From positions 7,775 through 71,774 of the forward strand of contig CBDUZW010000017.1 in assembly GCA_965371805.1 (NCBI GenBank): 64,000 nucleotides of DNA, given 5' to 3'. The DNA comes from JAOZTV01 sp965371805. Lineage in GTDB: Bacteria > Acidobacteriota > Aminicenantia > UBA2199. The position numbers were made by a program, and so were the translations under genes. The notes beneath the pieces were generated by a model. That model was not told the origin of the DNA. It saw only the letters and a program-made list of their open reading frames with translations, and made no database searches. Of this stretch, positions 8,620-18,274 are shown piece by piece. Within the stretch, counting starts at the first letter, position 1, and each line of letters opens with the position of its first letter.

Positions 8620-10212
8620 TTAAAACTTTTCATCATATTTGGTCCAAAGAAAATCTCCAAGCTGCCATGCATTATCAACTACTTTTCTGCCCCATAAATT
8701 AGTGAAATTTGTCAGTTGTTTTATTCTATTTTTTTTTCTCTTGATATTTTTTACTTTAAGTTCCAGCTCTTTTTGGAGTTTTAAGATGTTTTTCTGCATT
8801 GGAATAAAAACTTTATCAACATCTTTTCTCATATCGCCCCATCTCTGAGCTGCAAGAGTACCCAATCTATTAAATGCCCACCAACCGGAATCTCTTTGAT
8901 ATCCCTTTGTTCTACCAGGGGTTGTGTAATATTTATGTAACGAAGTGTTCTGACAATAAATTGGTATATATATAGATGTAGCAATATTATCAAGGGCCAT
9001 CCAGGCAACACCGCCAATCTCATCTGGAAGCCAGTCTCTTGATTGAATAATTGTGCCATACATTGTATACCATCTGGCAATTGTTCTTTCTCCCCTCCAT
9101 CCCCATCCACTGTTAATTTTAAATAATTTATTCATGTCATATGGCATAAAAGGATTTGCAAGGGGAGAGATAACCGTTTTTCCATCTTTATCTAATGATG
9201 TTATATTTTTTATAAAATTATAATCAGTACCTTCATAGTAATCTTTGAATATTGAAATCATTTTTTCAATTGTAACTTTTTTATCAGGTTTAACAGAAAA
9301 AGGATAATTCTCAGCGTTTGCATCAAGTTTTAATGATGGAGCGACTAAATCTAAAACTCTCCATTCTCTACGTCTTGTTGCAAAAGAAGTTCTGCTCTTT
9401 GGAGAATATACATAGCAAAATCTGAATTTTTCTCCTTTTTTCCAATATCCCATTTCTTCAGCAGCTGTATAAATATTATCTGATGCTAAAAAATAATCTT
9501 TATCATTTAGATCAATTTCCATAATTCTGCTTCCATTTGCATTTACTGAAACATGGCCATCCGGTACTCTTTGAGCAACCCATATTGAACCTACTTTTCC
9601 TTTTCCAGACCCAACTATCTCAAGGTGCCAAACTTCTTTTTTGTCTGAAATTGTAAGACATTCTCCTGCATCATTCCATCCATATTCTTTTGTGAGTTTT
9701 CCACATAGAGTTAAGGCTTCTCTTGCTGTTTTGCATCTTTCAAGCATTAACTGAACTAGTCTTTGACAATCAATTAATCCTTTATCAGATTGTAATTCCT
9801 TCCTGCCGCCAAAAGTTGACTCTCCTACAGCTAATTGAAATTCATTGATACAAGGGTAGGCGCTATTTAAAAATCCATAACTTACTTTGCTGTTTTCAAT
9901 TTCCCCAACTTTGACATGCTTATAGGCTGGCATCGCAAATGTATCATCCTTTGATCTTTTATAAAGTGAAAATTTACTGTTTTTTTTATTATTTTTTCTT
10001 TTTGAAAAATTCATCCATGATCGGGTTCTGTGACTATCGTCTGTATGCGATGTCATAACAGAACCGTCAAAACTGGCTTTTTTTCCAACAGTTATCGTTG
10101 TACAACCATCTGGTATATCTCCATTCCAATCAGTTTTATCAACTTCTGCAAAAATTAGAACACTTAGAAAAATAATAATCATAAAAATATTAAATTTTAA
10201 ACTAAACCTCAT
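8620..10212 (-). CDS. secreted C69-family dipeptidase
   Basis: A 530-residue protein with a signal peptide (residues 1-22, ...LSVLIFA). It is followed by a conserved N-terminal nucleophile region DGCTTITVGKKASFDGSVMTSHTDD, typical of peptidase family C69 (PepD type, Ntn-hydrolase fold), in which the Cys becomes the nucleophile after maturation. Other family segments are ESTFGG, LIDCQRLVQLMLERCKTAREAL and GECLTISDKKEVWHLEIVG. Length is normal for the family. It probably degrades dipeptides in the periplasm. It is upstream of, and closely spaced to, the RdhA-like gene. Confidence 0.85.
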   Translation of the reverse strand: MRFSLKFNIFMIIIFLSVLIFAEVDKTDWNGDIPDGCTTITVGKKASFDGSVMTSHTDDSHRTRSWMNFSKRKNNKKNSKFSLYKRSKDDTFAMPAYKHVKVGEIENSKVSYGFLNSAYPCINEFQLAVGESTFGGRKELQSDKGLIDCQRLVQLMLERCKTAREALTLCGKLTKEYGWNDAGECLTISDKKEVWHLEIVGSGKGKVGSIWVAQRVPDGHVSVNANGSRIMEIDLNDKDYFLASDNIYTAAEEMGYWKKGEKFRFCYVYSPKSRTSFATRRREWRVLDLVAPSLKLDANAENYPFSVKPDKKVTIEKMISIFKDYYEGTDYNFIKNITSLDKDGKTVISPLANPFMPYDMNKLFKINSGWGWRGERTIARWYTMYGTIIQSRDWLPDEIGGVAWMALDNIATSIYIPIYCQNTSLHKYYTTPGRTKGYQRDSGWWAFNRLGTLAAQRWGDMRKDVDKVFIPMQKNILKLQKELELKVKNIKRKKNRIKQLTNFTNLWGRKVVDNAWQLGDFLWTKYDEKF

Positions 10213-10272
10213 ATAAGACTCCTTTTTTTTATGAAAAACTATAACAGAATTTCATTAAAAACTCCAGTCTAC

Positions 10273-10301
10273 TTGAAAAAAAATTATTAATTATGTAGAA
10301 T
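10273..10301 (+). promoter_or_regulatory. sigma70-type promoter of fliW-csrA
   Basis: TTGAAA at 10273-10278, a 17-bp spacer and TAGAAT at 10296-10301 lie 45 bp before the fliW start. A TGAGG ribosome site follows at about 10333-10337. Confidence 0.5.
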
Positions 10302-10345
10302 TACATATTAGCTTAAAATGCTTAATTTACTTATGAGGTAAAAAT

Positions 10346-10807
10346 ATGGAAATAAATTCAAAATTGTTAGGAAAAATGGAATATGAAAAAGAAAGCATTA
10401 TTAGATTTGAAGAGGGTATTATTGGAATCACCGATAAAAAAGAGTTTATCTTTATTGAGAAAGAAGACTTTTTACCATTTAATTATCTTCAGTCAGTTGA
10501 GGATCCTAATTTTAGTTTAATAGTTATAAATCCTTTTTTTGTTGAAAAGGACTATATATATGACATTTCAAAAGATGATCTGAAATCTTTGAATGTCCAG
10601 GATGACAGTGACTTTTTTATTGTTGCTATAGTCGTTTTTGCAAATAAAATTGAAAATATTACTGTAAATCTAAGAGCCCCTATAATTATAAATATTAATT
10701 CAAAAGCGGCCAAACAGGTTCTCTTATTAAATGAAGATTATGATATAGAAGCACCATTAGTCAAGGAAGGTTCTCTTGAAGCATATGTTCCTGAGGAGAA
10801 GGAATAA
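10346..10807 (+). CDS. fliW: flagellar assembly factor FliW
   Basis: A 153-residue FliW homologue. IIRFEEGIIGITDKKEFIFIE (residues 18-38), PFNYLQSVEDPNFSLIVINPF (about 49-69) and the VNLRAPIIININSKAAKQVLL block near residues 110-130 are diagnostic. FliW binds unassembled flagellin and, when free, binds CsrA and relieves repression of flagellin mRNA. This three-way switch keeps flagellin levels in step with assembly. csrA follows one base after the stop, the classical arrangement. It is the first gene after its own promoter. Confidence 0.95.
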   Translation: MEINSKLLGKMEYEKESIIRFEEGIIGITDKKEFIFIEKEDFLPFNYLQSVEDPNFSLIVINPFFVEKDYIYDISKDDLKSLNVQDDSDFFIVAIVVFANKIENITVNLRAPIIININSKAAKQVLLLNEDYDIEAPLVKEGSLEAYVPEEKE

Positions 10808-10808
10808 A

Positions 10809-11054
10809 ATGTTGGTCTTAAATAGAAAAAAGGATGAGAGTATTATTATTGGGAATAATATCGAGGTTAAGATCCTTAAAACAGGAAAAAACTTTGTTGA
10901 GATTGGTATAAATGCCCCGAAAAACCTTTCGATATATAGAAAAGAGATATTTCTTCAGATACAAAATAAAAATATTGAAGCTATAAAATCAGCTGAGAAC
11001 AGTAATCTCAATAATATAATTAAATTGTTTAAAGATATAAAAACTCCCGAATAA
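10809..11054 (+). CDS. csrA: carbon storage/translation regulator CsrA
   Basis: An 81-residue CsrA: MLVLNRKKDESIIIGNNIEVKIL at the N-terminus, then VEIGINAPKNLSIYRKEIF. The RNA-contacting residues around L4/R6 and the R44-type Arg in the IYRKEI strand are preserved. The dimer binds GGA-loop mRNAs, flagellin mRNA in FliW-containing bacteria. ATG at 10809 is selected because AGGAGAAGGA precedes it and the canonical MLVL start follows. The tail after about residue 55 is longer and more Asn/Lys-rich than in E. coli, typical of the FliW-regulated CsrA type whose C-terminal extension contacts FliW. Confidence 0.95.
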   Translation: MLVLNRKKDESIIIGNNIEVKILKTGKNFVEIGINAPKNLSIYRKEIFLQIQNKNIEAIKSAENSNLNNIIKLFKDIKTPE

Positions 11055-12099
11055 TTAAACTCTCAGTCTTAAATAGATATATGTTTTCATCATAATTTGT
11101 GGAAATTATAGAAAATGGTTATGAACAAATCCGATATGTCTTTTTGGATAGGGATTGCACACTTTTGTGTGCAATTGTCATTGTTCGAACACTAGGCGAA
11201 CACATCTTTGTATATGATGTTTTTGCATTTTTTTAGGTTCTCTCTTATTAAAAGATAATATTAGTTTTTTTTAAGAACCATGAAAACAAAAAGAGTAAGA
11301 ATGATAAATAAAAGGCAATTATAACAAGATCAAATCATTTATTGATAATATTAAAATAAAGATCAAATGAGTTTTTAAAAAATTATTAAAGATGAAAAAA
11401 AATGAAAGGCATAATAATATATAAATCAAAATACGGTTCCAAAAAACAAGCAACACCTTATCAACAATTTCATTTTTTATATTCGTATATTGGGAGTTAA
11501 TAAACACATACATTATAACTCTGGATATTAATCCCAAAGGAAAGTTATTAAAACATATCTTTCTTCCGGTTGTTGATGGAAATGTCCTTGACCCAAAACC
11601 TTATACAATTAAGCATAAAAATATATACCAATTAATAGAAAATTCTAAGAAAGAAGTTTGGGAGCTATATATTTATAAACTTAAGTTTTAATTGAGAAAA
11701 TGCAATACGTCAATGGAAGAAAAACTGGATGTTTTTTGCCTCTATTTTAAATCAATCCTATCTATTCCCTGCTTAAAAAAATAAATAATTAAAACTTAAA
11801 ATTATTTTCTTGACATTTTTTTACGAATTCTTTATATTTCTATTGAATGATATCAGATAATAATTTAATTTTATGTCCACAAAATCCTGAATTCGAAATT
11901 CAGGAAATTAATATAAAAAACCAATCTCTACTAAATATCATATTCGGTAGAGTCGTCCATGTCTGACGAGAACTGAACGGCAGCGAGCTGGTGAAGGCAA
12001 AGAAGTCTTCTAAAAAATATAAAAAAGACCTTAGTGCTATAAAAACATTTGGGAAGAAGCTTAAAAAATAAGCTTAAATAAACTTTCAGAGGAGAAACC
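11055..12099. other. 1-kb region without an intact gene; decayed ORFs and hairpins
   Basis: Three perfect hairpins are visible: a 9-bp stem with TTTT loop at 11154-11175 (ttgcacac/gtgtgcaa), a 9-bp stem at 11885-11905 (cctgaatt/aattcagg), and aagctta/taagctt at 12057-12075. None has a convincing U-tract. On the plus strand a frame free of stops from about 11428 to 11692 gives ...NPKGKLLKHIFLPVVDG...KEVWELYIYKLKF with no start codon. Another from about 11968 to 12070 gives a Lys-rich tail (...KKSSKKYKKDLSAIKTFGKKLKK). Both look like 3' remnants of lost genes. I recognise neither. Confidence 0.4.
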
Positions 12100-12798
12100 A
12101 TGAAAAAAATTAATTTGTCTATTAAGTTCTTTTATCTTTTTATAGTATTAATAATGTTATTTGCATGCACAATACCTAGAATTAAAGTCTCAAAGTTTTT
12201 ATTAACAGACACATCTGTTTTCAAAGCAAAAGGTAAACAAGGTTGGCAAATTAATCAAGTTATAACTTTTGGAGGATATTATACATCAAAAGTTAAAAGA
12301 GGTGGAACAACAACAACTTCAAGAAAAAAGGCAAAACAAAAATTGAGTTTCCAACAATATACTCCTGATAATAAATCAAGTAAAGTAAATACTATTAGTA
12401 AATATCATACTTATGAAGGAACTATAATCCCTATAAACAATCCAGAAAATATTTGGAAATTTATAATAAATAATCCAGAATTAAGTTTATCTAAAGATGT
12501 AGATTGTGGAATGATTGAAAATGAAAATAGTAATAAAATTTTAATTAGGCTTGTAAGAGAATTTGAGGGTCATAAGTTACCAGGTTACTTTAAATCTTTT
12601 AATCTGGAAAAGTATTATTATGGATACGAATTTATACAGAATGAAATGGTAATTGGTACTGTTTCAACTATAAGCAATGGACGCGTATGGATTAAAAATC
12701 ATCTAACTCCCGATCAAAAACTAGTTTTATCTAGTGTTTTTACTGCACTATTATTACGACACAGTATCAAAGAGATACTTGAAGACTCATCTGATTAA
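12100..12798 (+). CDS. predicted lipoprotein of unknown function
   Basis: A 232-residue protein with a lipoprotein signal peptide (LSIKFFYLFIVLIMLFAC, lipobox LFAC, lipidated Cys near residue 23). AGAGGAGAAACC precedes the ATG. The mature part is basic and beta-rich, with a GGTTTTSRKKAKQK stretch and no motif I recognise. The C-terminal LSSVFTALLLRHSIKEIL could pack as a helix. It is flanked by decayed DNA on both sides, so it may be part of a worn accessory zone. Confidence 0.65.
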   Translation: MKKINLSIKFFYLFIVLIMLFACTIPRIKVSKFLLTDTSVFKAKGKQGWQINQVITFGGYYTSKVKRGGTTTTSRKKAKQKLSFQQYTPDNKSSKVNTISKYHTYEGTIIPINNPENIWKFIINNPELSLSKDVDCGMIENENSNKILIRLVREFEGHKLPGYFKSFNLEKYYYGYEFIQNEMVIGTVSTISNGRVWIKNHLTPDQKLVLSSVFTALLLRHSIKEILEDSSD

Positions 12799-12985
12799 GA
12801 TTCTTAAATAGTAAGCGTCAAAACAACTATAATTTTGATTTATATCCATTTTTTTGGATTTTTATACTTCAACTGATTTAATCAACTCTTTTATATAAAC
12901 AATATATCTAATTAAGATGTGTTGAAAATATACTTGCATACATATTGTGTCAATAAGACTAAAAATCTAACCAAAGGTGGTTAAA

Positions 12986-13355
12986 ATGAAAAAAACATAT
13001 TTTCTTATCATTATTATCATAATTTTAACTGGATGTAAGACTGTTTCAGTAGATAAAAAAGGTTTGATTTCCGAATCCACTATGGAAATGCTTGATATCA
13101 ACCTTATCTCATATGTCTTGAATCTGGAAACTAAAGTCATCCATTCTGAAAAAGAGCTCCAGGAGTATTTCGCACTCGCTGGCACCACCTGTATGGGAAG
13201 GTGAAAACGCTCTTATTTTTATAACTAGAAATGATTTTGACGGAGGAAGCTTGCCGGTTATGCATTACTCGACATTTACATACAAAGTTTCTAAGGATAT
13301 CCCCAAAATAATATTGGGTTACGGTTACAAAAGAGAAGAAATTGAAAATAAATGA
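12986..13355 (+). pseudogene. frameshifted small lipoprotein gene
   Basis: An ATG at 12986 with AGGTGG upstream starts a lipoprotein (MKKTYFLIIIIIILTGCKTVS, lipobox LTGC). That frame ends at 13204. From about 13165 the +1 frame continues without a stop to 13355 with sensible protein sequence (APPVWEGENALIFITRNDFDGGSLPVMHYSTFTYKVS). Together they would give about 123 residues. The simplest reading is a single-base frameshift near 13160-13170; a sequencing error or a programmed shift cannot be excluded. Function unknown. Confidence 0.6.
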
Positions 13356-13545
13356 AGATAAAACATTTGTACCTTATTTTTTATATGAACTAAATTAATT
13401 GGTCAACCTATATAGAAAATAGTTCCGATCTGTCAATTATAAATACAATTCTTTGCCTTACCGCAAAATTATTCATATTATCTAATAAAGAACTTTTATA
13501 CTTCAAAAAAACTTGATAATTTATTTTATTTATATGCATCCAGTT

Positions 13546-13601
13546 AAGTACACCTTACATTAGCTTTACATTTCTTTTAGGGTGTACTTTGTTTGTAAGC
13601 G
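13546..13601. repeat. IS66-like end motifs in an inverted arrangement
   Basis: AAGTACACC at 13546-13554 pairs with GGTGTACTT at 13581-13589. On the minus strand the second copy reads AAACAAAGTACACC, matching 13 of 14 bases of AAATAAAGTACACC at the outer end upstream of the IS66 tnpA gene (18650-18671). GTAAGCG, a typical IS66 terminal heptamer, is at 13595-13601, and another GTAAGCGTC is at 12811-12819. These look like leftover IS ends. Confidence 0.35.
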
Positions 13602-13645
13602 TTCATTAGCTACAAAAATTATAATTTCTTAATCCAAATTTCTTT

Positions 13646-15553
13646 TTATTCCTCAATATTATTATTAATATATTTTTCAAGATAATTAAGAATTTTATTA
13701 AAAACTTCCTTTTTCATATCATTTTTATACAGGAAATTATGACCGTGATTCTCATAATTGATATATTCGACTTCATTTCCTTTAAGTTTCAATTTATTTA
13801 CAAATTCATCAACTTCAAGAATTGGTATGGAAGTATCCTTAGCTCCATTGATCATCAGCAAAGGTGTCTTGATCTTTTTTACATTAAATAAAGGCGAATT
13901 ATTCATTAACATAACTTTATCCTTAACCGGATCTCCATATTTAAGTTGAAACCCTTTTCCCAATACTTTAAATGATGAAACAAGATTTACATTTCCACAG
14001 ATACTCATACAACAGGCAAATAAATCAGGATATTTCATAATTCCAGATAGGGCTACATGAGCACCGGAGCTGAATCCATAGATGGCAATTTTTGATTTAT
14101 CAACCATTCCTTTTTTAATCAGCCAATTAATCCCATCTATAACATCATCAGTGCTTTTTCTTCCCCATTGTTTATATCCGGCCAGAGTAAATTTTTTCCC
14201 ATACCCGGAAGAGCCCCTGTAATTGACCTGAAAAACCAGATAGCCTTTATTGGCCAATAGTTGAGTTATATCATTATAACCGGGAGTATCCCTTAAGATT
14301 GGACCGCCATGAACACATACGATAACTGGTAGTTTCTTTACTGCAGCTATATTTGGTTTTGTTATATAACCATGAATTCTTAATCCATCTCTTGCCTGAT
14401 AACTTACTGGATATGTTTTTGCTAAACTAATTTCACCAATACTTTCATTTAGCTTATGAATCATTGTTATTTCACCAGTTTTTTTATTAAGGAGATAAAA
14501 ATTACCCTTAATTTGATCACTAAAAACTTTGATAATAATTTTTTCTGAATTTTTTGAGAAAGATTCAATTGAAAAAGGAGATTCCCCAATTTTATTTTTA
14601 TTACTATCTATTATTGTTTTAAAATAACTATCAAAAAAATGCTGCTTATATTTATCTGCACAATAATAAGCATAAACTAGTTTTTGTTTTTTTTGAGAAT
14701 AATAAAAATCTGATGTTATAAGTATTGAGTCATTCCTTTCTTCCCTGGATCGAATATCAAAATTGGGATCTTCTAATATAATTGTTTCTCTTTTTTTTTT
14801 TAGATCAAATTCTACTATTGCAATTTTATCACGGGCAACTGAAGAATAGGCATATACGATATTATTATTTTTGGAAAAAAACTTTGGATAAAATTTATCT
14901 CGCCTCTGGAGAGTTATCAGATTTTCAAAATCGCTTTTTTTAGAATTAAATATCAGGATACTCTTTGAGGTCCATGCTAATCTTAGTTTGCCTGAATTAT
15001 CAGCAAAATACCTATAAATTCCAGGCAAATTTTTTGATTTTAGATATACCAGTTGTTTTTTTCCAGTATTAATATTTACCATATATACATCAGAATTATT
15101 AGTTTTGATCATAATTTCATCCCCTTTTTGGGAATTTACAGAAATTATCTCGGATCCGATACCTCCGGAAAAATCAGTCAGGCATTTTATTTTTTTGTTT
15201 TTGATATCAACTGAATAAATATTTTCTTTCCAACTGTAAAACCCAGGATCTACAGACAAAACCAATTGAGTGTTATTAATCCAAAAATATTTATAAATCC
15301 TATTTTTAGTATGATAGACCAATTGAATATTAATTTTATTTGCTGTGCTCCGAATCATGAGATTTTTATTTGAATTATCATACTCTATGTAAGAAATATA
15401 ATTGCCATCGGGCGACAGTTTAAAATCGGATTTCTTTTCCAGATGAAAAAATTTCTCAACAGCCATTCTATTGGACATTGTTTCAGCGTTTAAATATACC
15501 TGCACCATAATGATTGATATCATTAAAACTAAAATATCACACTTTTTAATCAT
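13646..15553 (-). CDS. exported S9 family (prolyl-oligopeptidase-like) peptidase
   Basis: A 635-residue protein: signal peptide (ILVLMISIIMVQVYLNAE), then an N-terminal beta-propeller (about 30-370, including FKLSPDGNYISYIEYD), then an alpha/beta-hydrolase domain. Catalytic elements are visible: HGGP oxyanion region, IAIYGFSSGAHVAL nucleophile elbow (G-F-S-S-G), GAKDTSIP aspartate and NHGHNF histidine. It resembles dipeptidyl/acylaminoacyl peptidases and would cut short peptides in the periplasm. ATG at 15553 is chosen because TTAGGAGAAATT precedes it; a longer frame to 15577 has no ribosome site. Monocistronic by position. Confidence 0.88.
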   Translation of the reverse strand: MIKKCDILVLMISIIMVQVYLNAETMSNRMAVEKFFHLEKKSDFKLSPDGNYISYIEYDNSNKNLMIRSTANKINIQLVYHTKNRIYKYFWINNTQLVLSVDPGFYSWKENIYSVDIKNKKIKCLTDFSGGIGSEIISVNSQKGDEIMIKTNNSDVYMVNINTGKKQLVYLKSKNLPGIYRYFADNSGKLRLAWTSKSILIFNSKKSDFENLITLQRRDKFYPKFFSKNNNIVYAYSSVARDKIAIVEFDLKKKRETIILEDPNFDIRSREERNDSILITSDFYYSQKKQKLVYAYYCADKYKQHFFDSYFKTIIDSNKNKIGESPFSIESFSKNSEKIIIKVFSDQIKGNFYLLNKKTGEITMIHKLNESIGEISLAKTYPVSYQARDGLRIHGYITKPNIAAVKKLPVIVCVHGGPILRDTPGYNDITQLLANKGYLVFQVNYRGSSGYGKKFTLAGYKQWGRKSTDDVIDGINWLIKKGMVDKSKIAIYGFSSGAHVALSGIMKYPDLFACCMSICGNVNLVSSFKVLGKGFQLKYGDPVKDKVMLMNNSPLFNVKKIKTPLLMINGAKDTSIPILEVDEFVNKLKLKGNEVEYINYENHGHNFLYKNDMKKEVFNKILNYLEKYINNNIEE

Positions 15554-15752
15554 AATTTCTCCTAAATATTTTCCCATCTAATCAATATCAAAACTTAATG
15601 GGTAATAATAAATAACGTCTTAAAACACAAAATGTTACAATAAGAGCGTTTTTTTTGATTTTTATATTCTGCGTCCACAGAATCAACTTAGAGTACCACG
15701 CCATTTCGCTAAGTATTATTTTATTGGCCGACATTAATAACCTATCTTGACA

Positions 15753-15809
15753 CCAGTTTTTTCTTCCGATAGCAAATGGTCTAATGGCATTTTCAATAAG
15801 GTTGTTATC
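15753..15809 (-). pseudogene. IS66 transposase (TnpC) C-terminal remnant
   Basis: The minus strand encodes DNNLIENAIRPFAIGRKNW, a near-verbatim copy of the conserved C-terminal block of IS66-family TnpC. Immediately upstream the frame has TGA where the family usually has a Trp codon. Downstream the family similarity fades within a few codons. Only this scrap of the DDE transposase is recognisable, so the IS copy is dead. The rest of 15554-15839 holds no gene that I can support. Confidence 0.75.
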
Positions 15810-15839
15810 TCAGAACAAAACTGGGTGTTATTCAACATG

Positions 15840-16892
15840 TTAAAATTTGATATCCTCAATTTGAAGTTCCCACTCCTCTTTATCTTCATTTTCTACTAAT
15901 TGATATAATTTCCCAGCAGAAATTGTATATGGAAATGTGTCGATTATATTTCTGTATTTTATTAAGAGAAAAATTTGCTGTATTTGATTTCCAAATTGAT
16001 CAAAAATGAAAAATTCTGTTTTACCTTTTTCCAATTTAAAAGTCTGAACGAATAATTTATTACCGTCAACATGTATGGAATTAATTGCTGGGAAAACATT
16101 TGGAATTTTTATTACTTTTTTCAATGAGGACCAATTTTTTTTTATATATGGAGACTCTTTCCAGGCTTCAATAATTCGCTGTCTATCCCTATCTGTAACT
16201 ATCAATTTTTTATAGTTTGTTTTTATAATTTTTTCTTGTTTACCCATTGAATCAAATACTGTAATAGCAAATTTATCCCCTGATGGAATATATATTTTCT
16301 TTCCAATTAATTGGAAAGAAGAGACTGATTTATAAGCAAGTTTACTCCACAATACCATATTGTCCTGTTTGTAATGGGGGATCATTCTGTTTATTAGATT
16401 TTTAATTTTTTCCCCATTTATATCATATAGAGAGAAGGAAAAATAAGGGATATTTCCTTCTGTCAAATAAGTCATCGCAACAAAGCCATTTTCAAGCAGT
16501 CTCCAATTGAAAGCCATTGCATCATTCAATTTTTTTTCATAAATAAATTTCCCGTTTTTAGAAAAAAAGGTTAACTTTTTATTACTCCCAACAATAATTT
16601 GATTTTTTAAAATGGAAATATTTATTCCAGATTCAACAAATTGATAGGGTTTGAATTCTTTTGGACCTTCTCCTTTTTTTCCAAAACTACAAATAAGTTT
16701 AAAATCCTTTAATGAATAAACCGAAACAACCATTTTCTGCCTAATAATTAATCTCTTCCCATCAACAATTAACAAATCAGGTTTAATTAATTCAGGTATA
16801 GGAACAATTTTTCGTTTATCCAAATCCAAGCTAAACTGATTTTGAACAAATAATATTAAAAATAATACAAATAAAATTGTTTTTGTTTTCAT
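15840..16892 (-). CDS. secreted 6-bladed beta-propeller protein
   Basis: A 350-residue protein with a signal peptide (MKTKTILFVLFLILFVQNQFS) and repeated strand-turn units. One of these is LICSFGKKGEGPKEFKPYQFVE near residue 70, which is the G-x-x-G-x-G-P-x-E-F signature of the 6-bladed beta-propeller family found in Bacteroidota and related phyla. No catalytic residues are evident; such proteins act as ligand-binding or surface proteins of unknown role. Its stop lies about 30 bp from the dead IS66 fragment. The next gene upstream, a membrane AraC regulator, could control it. Confidence 0.7.
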   Translation of the reverse strand: MKTKTILFVLFLILFVQNQFSLDLDKRKIVPIPELIKPDLLIVDGKRLIIRQKMVVSVYSLKDFKLICSFGKKGEGPKEFKPYQFVESGINISILKNQIIVGSNKKLTFFSKNGKFIYEKKLNDAMAFNWRLLENGFVAMTYLTEGNIPYFSFSLYDINGEKIKNLINRMIPHYKQDNMVLWSKLAYKSVSSFQLIGKKIYIPSGDKFAITVFDSMGKQEKIIKTNYKKLIVTDRDRQRIIEAWKESPYIKKNWSSLKKVIKIPNVFPAINSIHVDGNKLFVQTFKLEKGKTEFFIFDQFGNQIQQIFLLIKYRNIIDTFPYTISAGKLYQLVENEDKEEWELQIEDIKF

Positions 16893-16983
16893 AGCATCTC
16901 CTTAGCAATTAGAAACTTAATTATAATAGCAAAACAGCAAAAAAACTACTAAATTTATAAATCTGGGACACTATATTTATTTT

Positions 16984-18015
16984 TTAGTTTTTTAATTTTC
17001 TAAATTGAGATGGGGACATACTAAATTTCTTTTTAAAAACTGAATTAAATGATGAAATGGAATTAAAGCCACTATTAGCAGCTACTGTGATAATTTTTAC
17101 TTTTTTATTTTTAGGATCCTGAAGATATTTCTGGGCAACATCCAACCGATATTTATTTATATAATCTGGAAAACTCTGACCAAGATTTTCATTTATTAAT
17201 TGAGATAAATATAATGGTAAAATAGATAATCTTTCTGCTGCTTTTTGCAGGTTGATTTCTGGATCTAAATACAGTTTTTCTTTTGTCATCATTTCATCTA
17301 AACGAATTATATATTTCCTTGACTCGATTTTTGTTAGGTTTGAATATTTATATTTTTTATCTGTGAGAAATATATTATCCGTTTTTTTGCTATTCAATAT
17401 CCAGAAAATCATGATATAAAACATAAATGAATAAAGTGCTGGCCCGAGTAAATATGGAATATCCAGAATAATTATATTTGAAAAATAAGCCAACCAGACA
17501 ATAAATATACCCATTACCAAATTAAGAATCCATTTGGATTGATTTTTCCTCTGTTGAGACAATGAATTATTATTCCAATAATTTTGAAACCAAAAATGCA
17601 AGGTTAAAATTATTACCACCATTAAGTGAAGTAAGATGGCAAAGTACCTTCGTCTCATGTAGAGATAATTATACTGATCAAAAATCAAGCAGCTAGTTAA
17701 AAATAAAATAGGCGGCACCATGCTGAAAAAATGAATTCGTTTGAATGAAAAATCAGGATTATGAAGAATTCTGACATAAAAATATAATAAAGGTCCAATA
17801 AAAATGAAACCAAGTAGGCCAATATTTTTTACCCAGTAAGGAGCATAGAAAAATTCTTTTAAGAATGATTTAGCAATTCTAATTGATAATGATAAAAGGA
17901 GGAGTGCTAAGTAAGTATTTGCTCTACTTTTATTTTTAATTATTAATAATAATGCAAAAAATAACCCATTAATAACTCCAACTAGGCTAATCACTGCTTT
18001 AATCGGAAAATTCAT
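16984..18015 (-). CDS. membrane-integral AraC-family transcriptional regulator
   Basis: A 343-residue protein with about seven hydrophobic helices in the first 210 residues (start MNFPIKAVISLVGVINGLFFALLLI). A linker and a C-terminal AraC/XylS double helix-turn-helix follow (about 250-343: INLQKAAERLSILPLYLSQLINENLGQSFPDYINKYRLDVAQKYL... and IITVAANSGFNSISSFNSVFKKKFSMSPSQFRKL). The DNA-binding domain on a 7TM module implies direct membrane-to-DNA signalling without a kinase. ATG at 18015 is preferred because the hydrophobic core begins right after it; a longer frame to 18114 adds a basic, non-conserved leader. Ligand unknown. Confidence 0.8.
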   Translation of the reverse strand: MNFPIKAVISLVGVINGLFFALLLIIKNKSRANTYLALLLLSLSIRIAKSFLKEFFYAPYWVKNIGLLGFIFIGPLLYFYVRILHNPDFSFKRIHFFSMVPPILFLTSCLIFDQYNYLYMRRRYFAILLHLMVVIILTLHFWFQNYWNNNSLSQQRKNQSKWILNLVMGIFIVWLAYFSNIIILDIPYLLGPALYSFMFYIMIFWILNSKKTDNIFLTDKKYKYSNLTKIESRKYIIRLDEMMTKEKLYLDPEINLQKAAERLSILPLYLSQLINENLGQSFPDYINKYRLDVAQKYLQDPKNKKVKIITVAANSGFNSISSFNSVFKKKFSMSPSQFRKLKN

Positions 18016-18274
18016 TGTATAGAGACACCTATTCCTTGTATATTTATATGGTATTATACATGTCTTTATTCTTTTTATCCAATATTTGATAATTGGAATA
18101 CGGGCTAACGGCACCTATGTTTCCGTTAGCCCTTGATGGTAAATGATGGAAAGGAAGAGCAGACTTTTACTAAAACAGATTTTCTCATATCTGTAATTCC
18201 TTATACCTTGACTCCTGAAATAGAATAGAACATTAAACAGTCTGTAGAACTTTAATAAGTCTTCTTAAAGATTC

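Noticed and set aside
8829..9110. 93-codon frame on the minus strand
   Set aside because: It lies wholly inside the C69 dipeptidase gene in another frame and has no ribosome site.
11154..11175. Strong hairpin after csrA as an intrinsic terminator
   Set aside because: The stem is perfect, but no U-tract follows; kept only as an unexplained hairpin.
11319..11537. 72-codon hydrophobic frame on the minus strand
   Set aside because: No ribosome site, no family features and a composition of AT-rich noise; it lies in the decayed 11-12 kb region.
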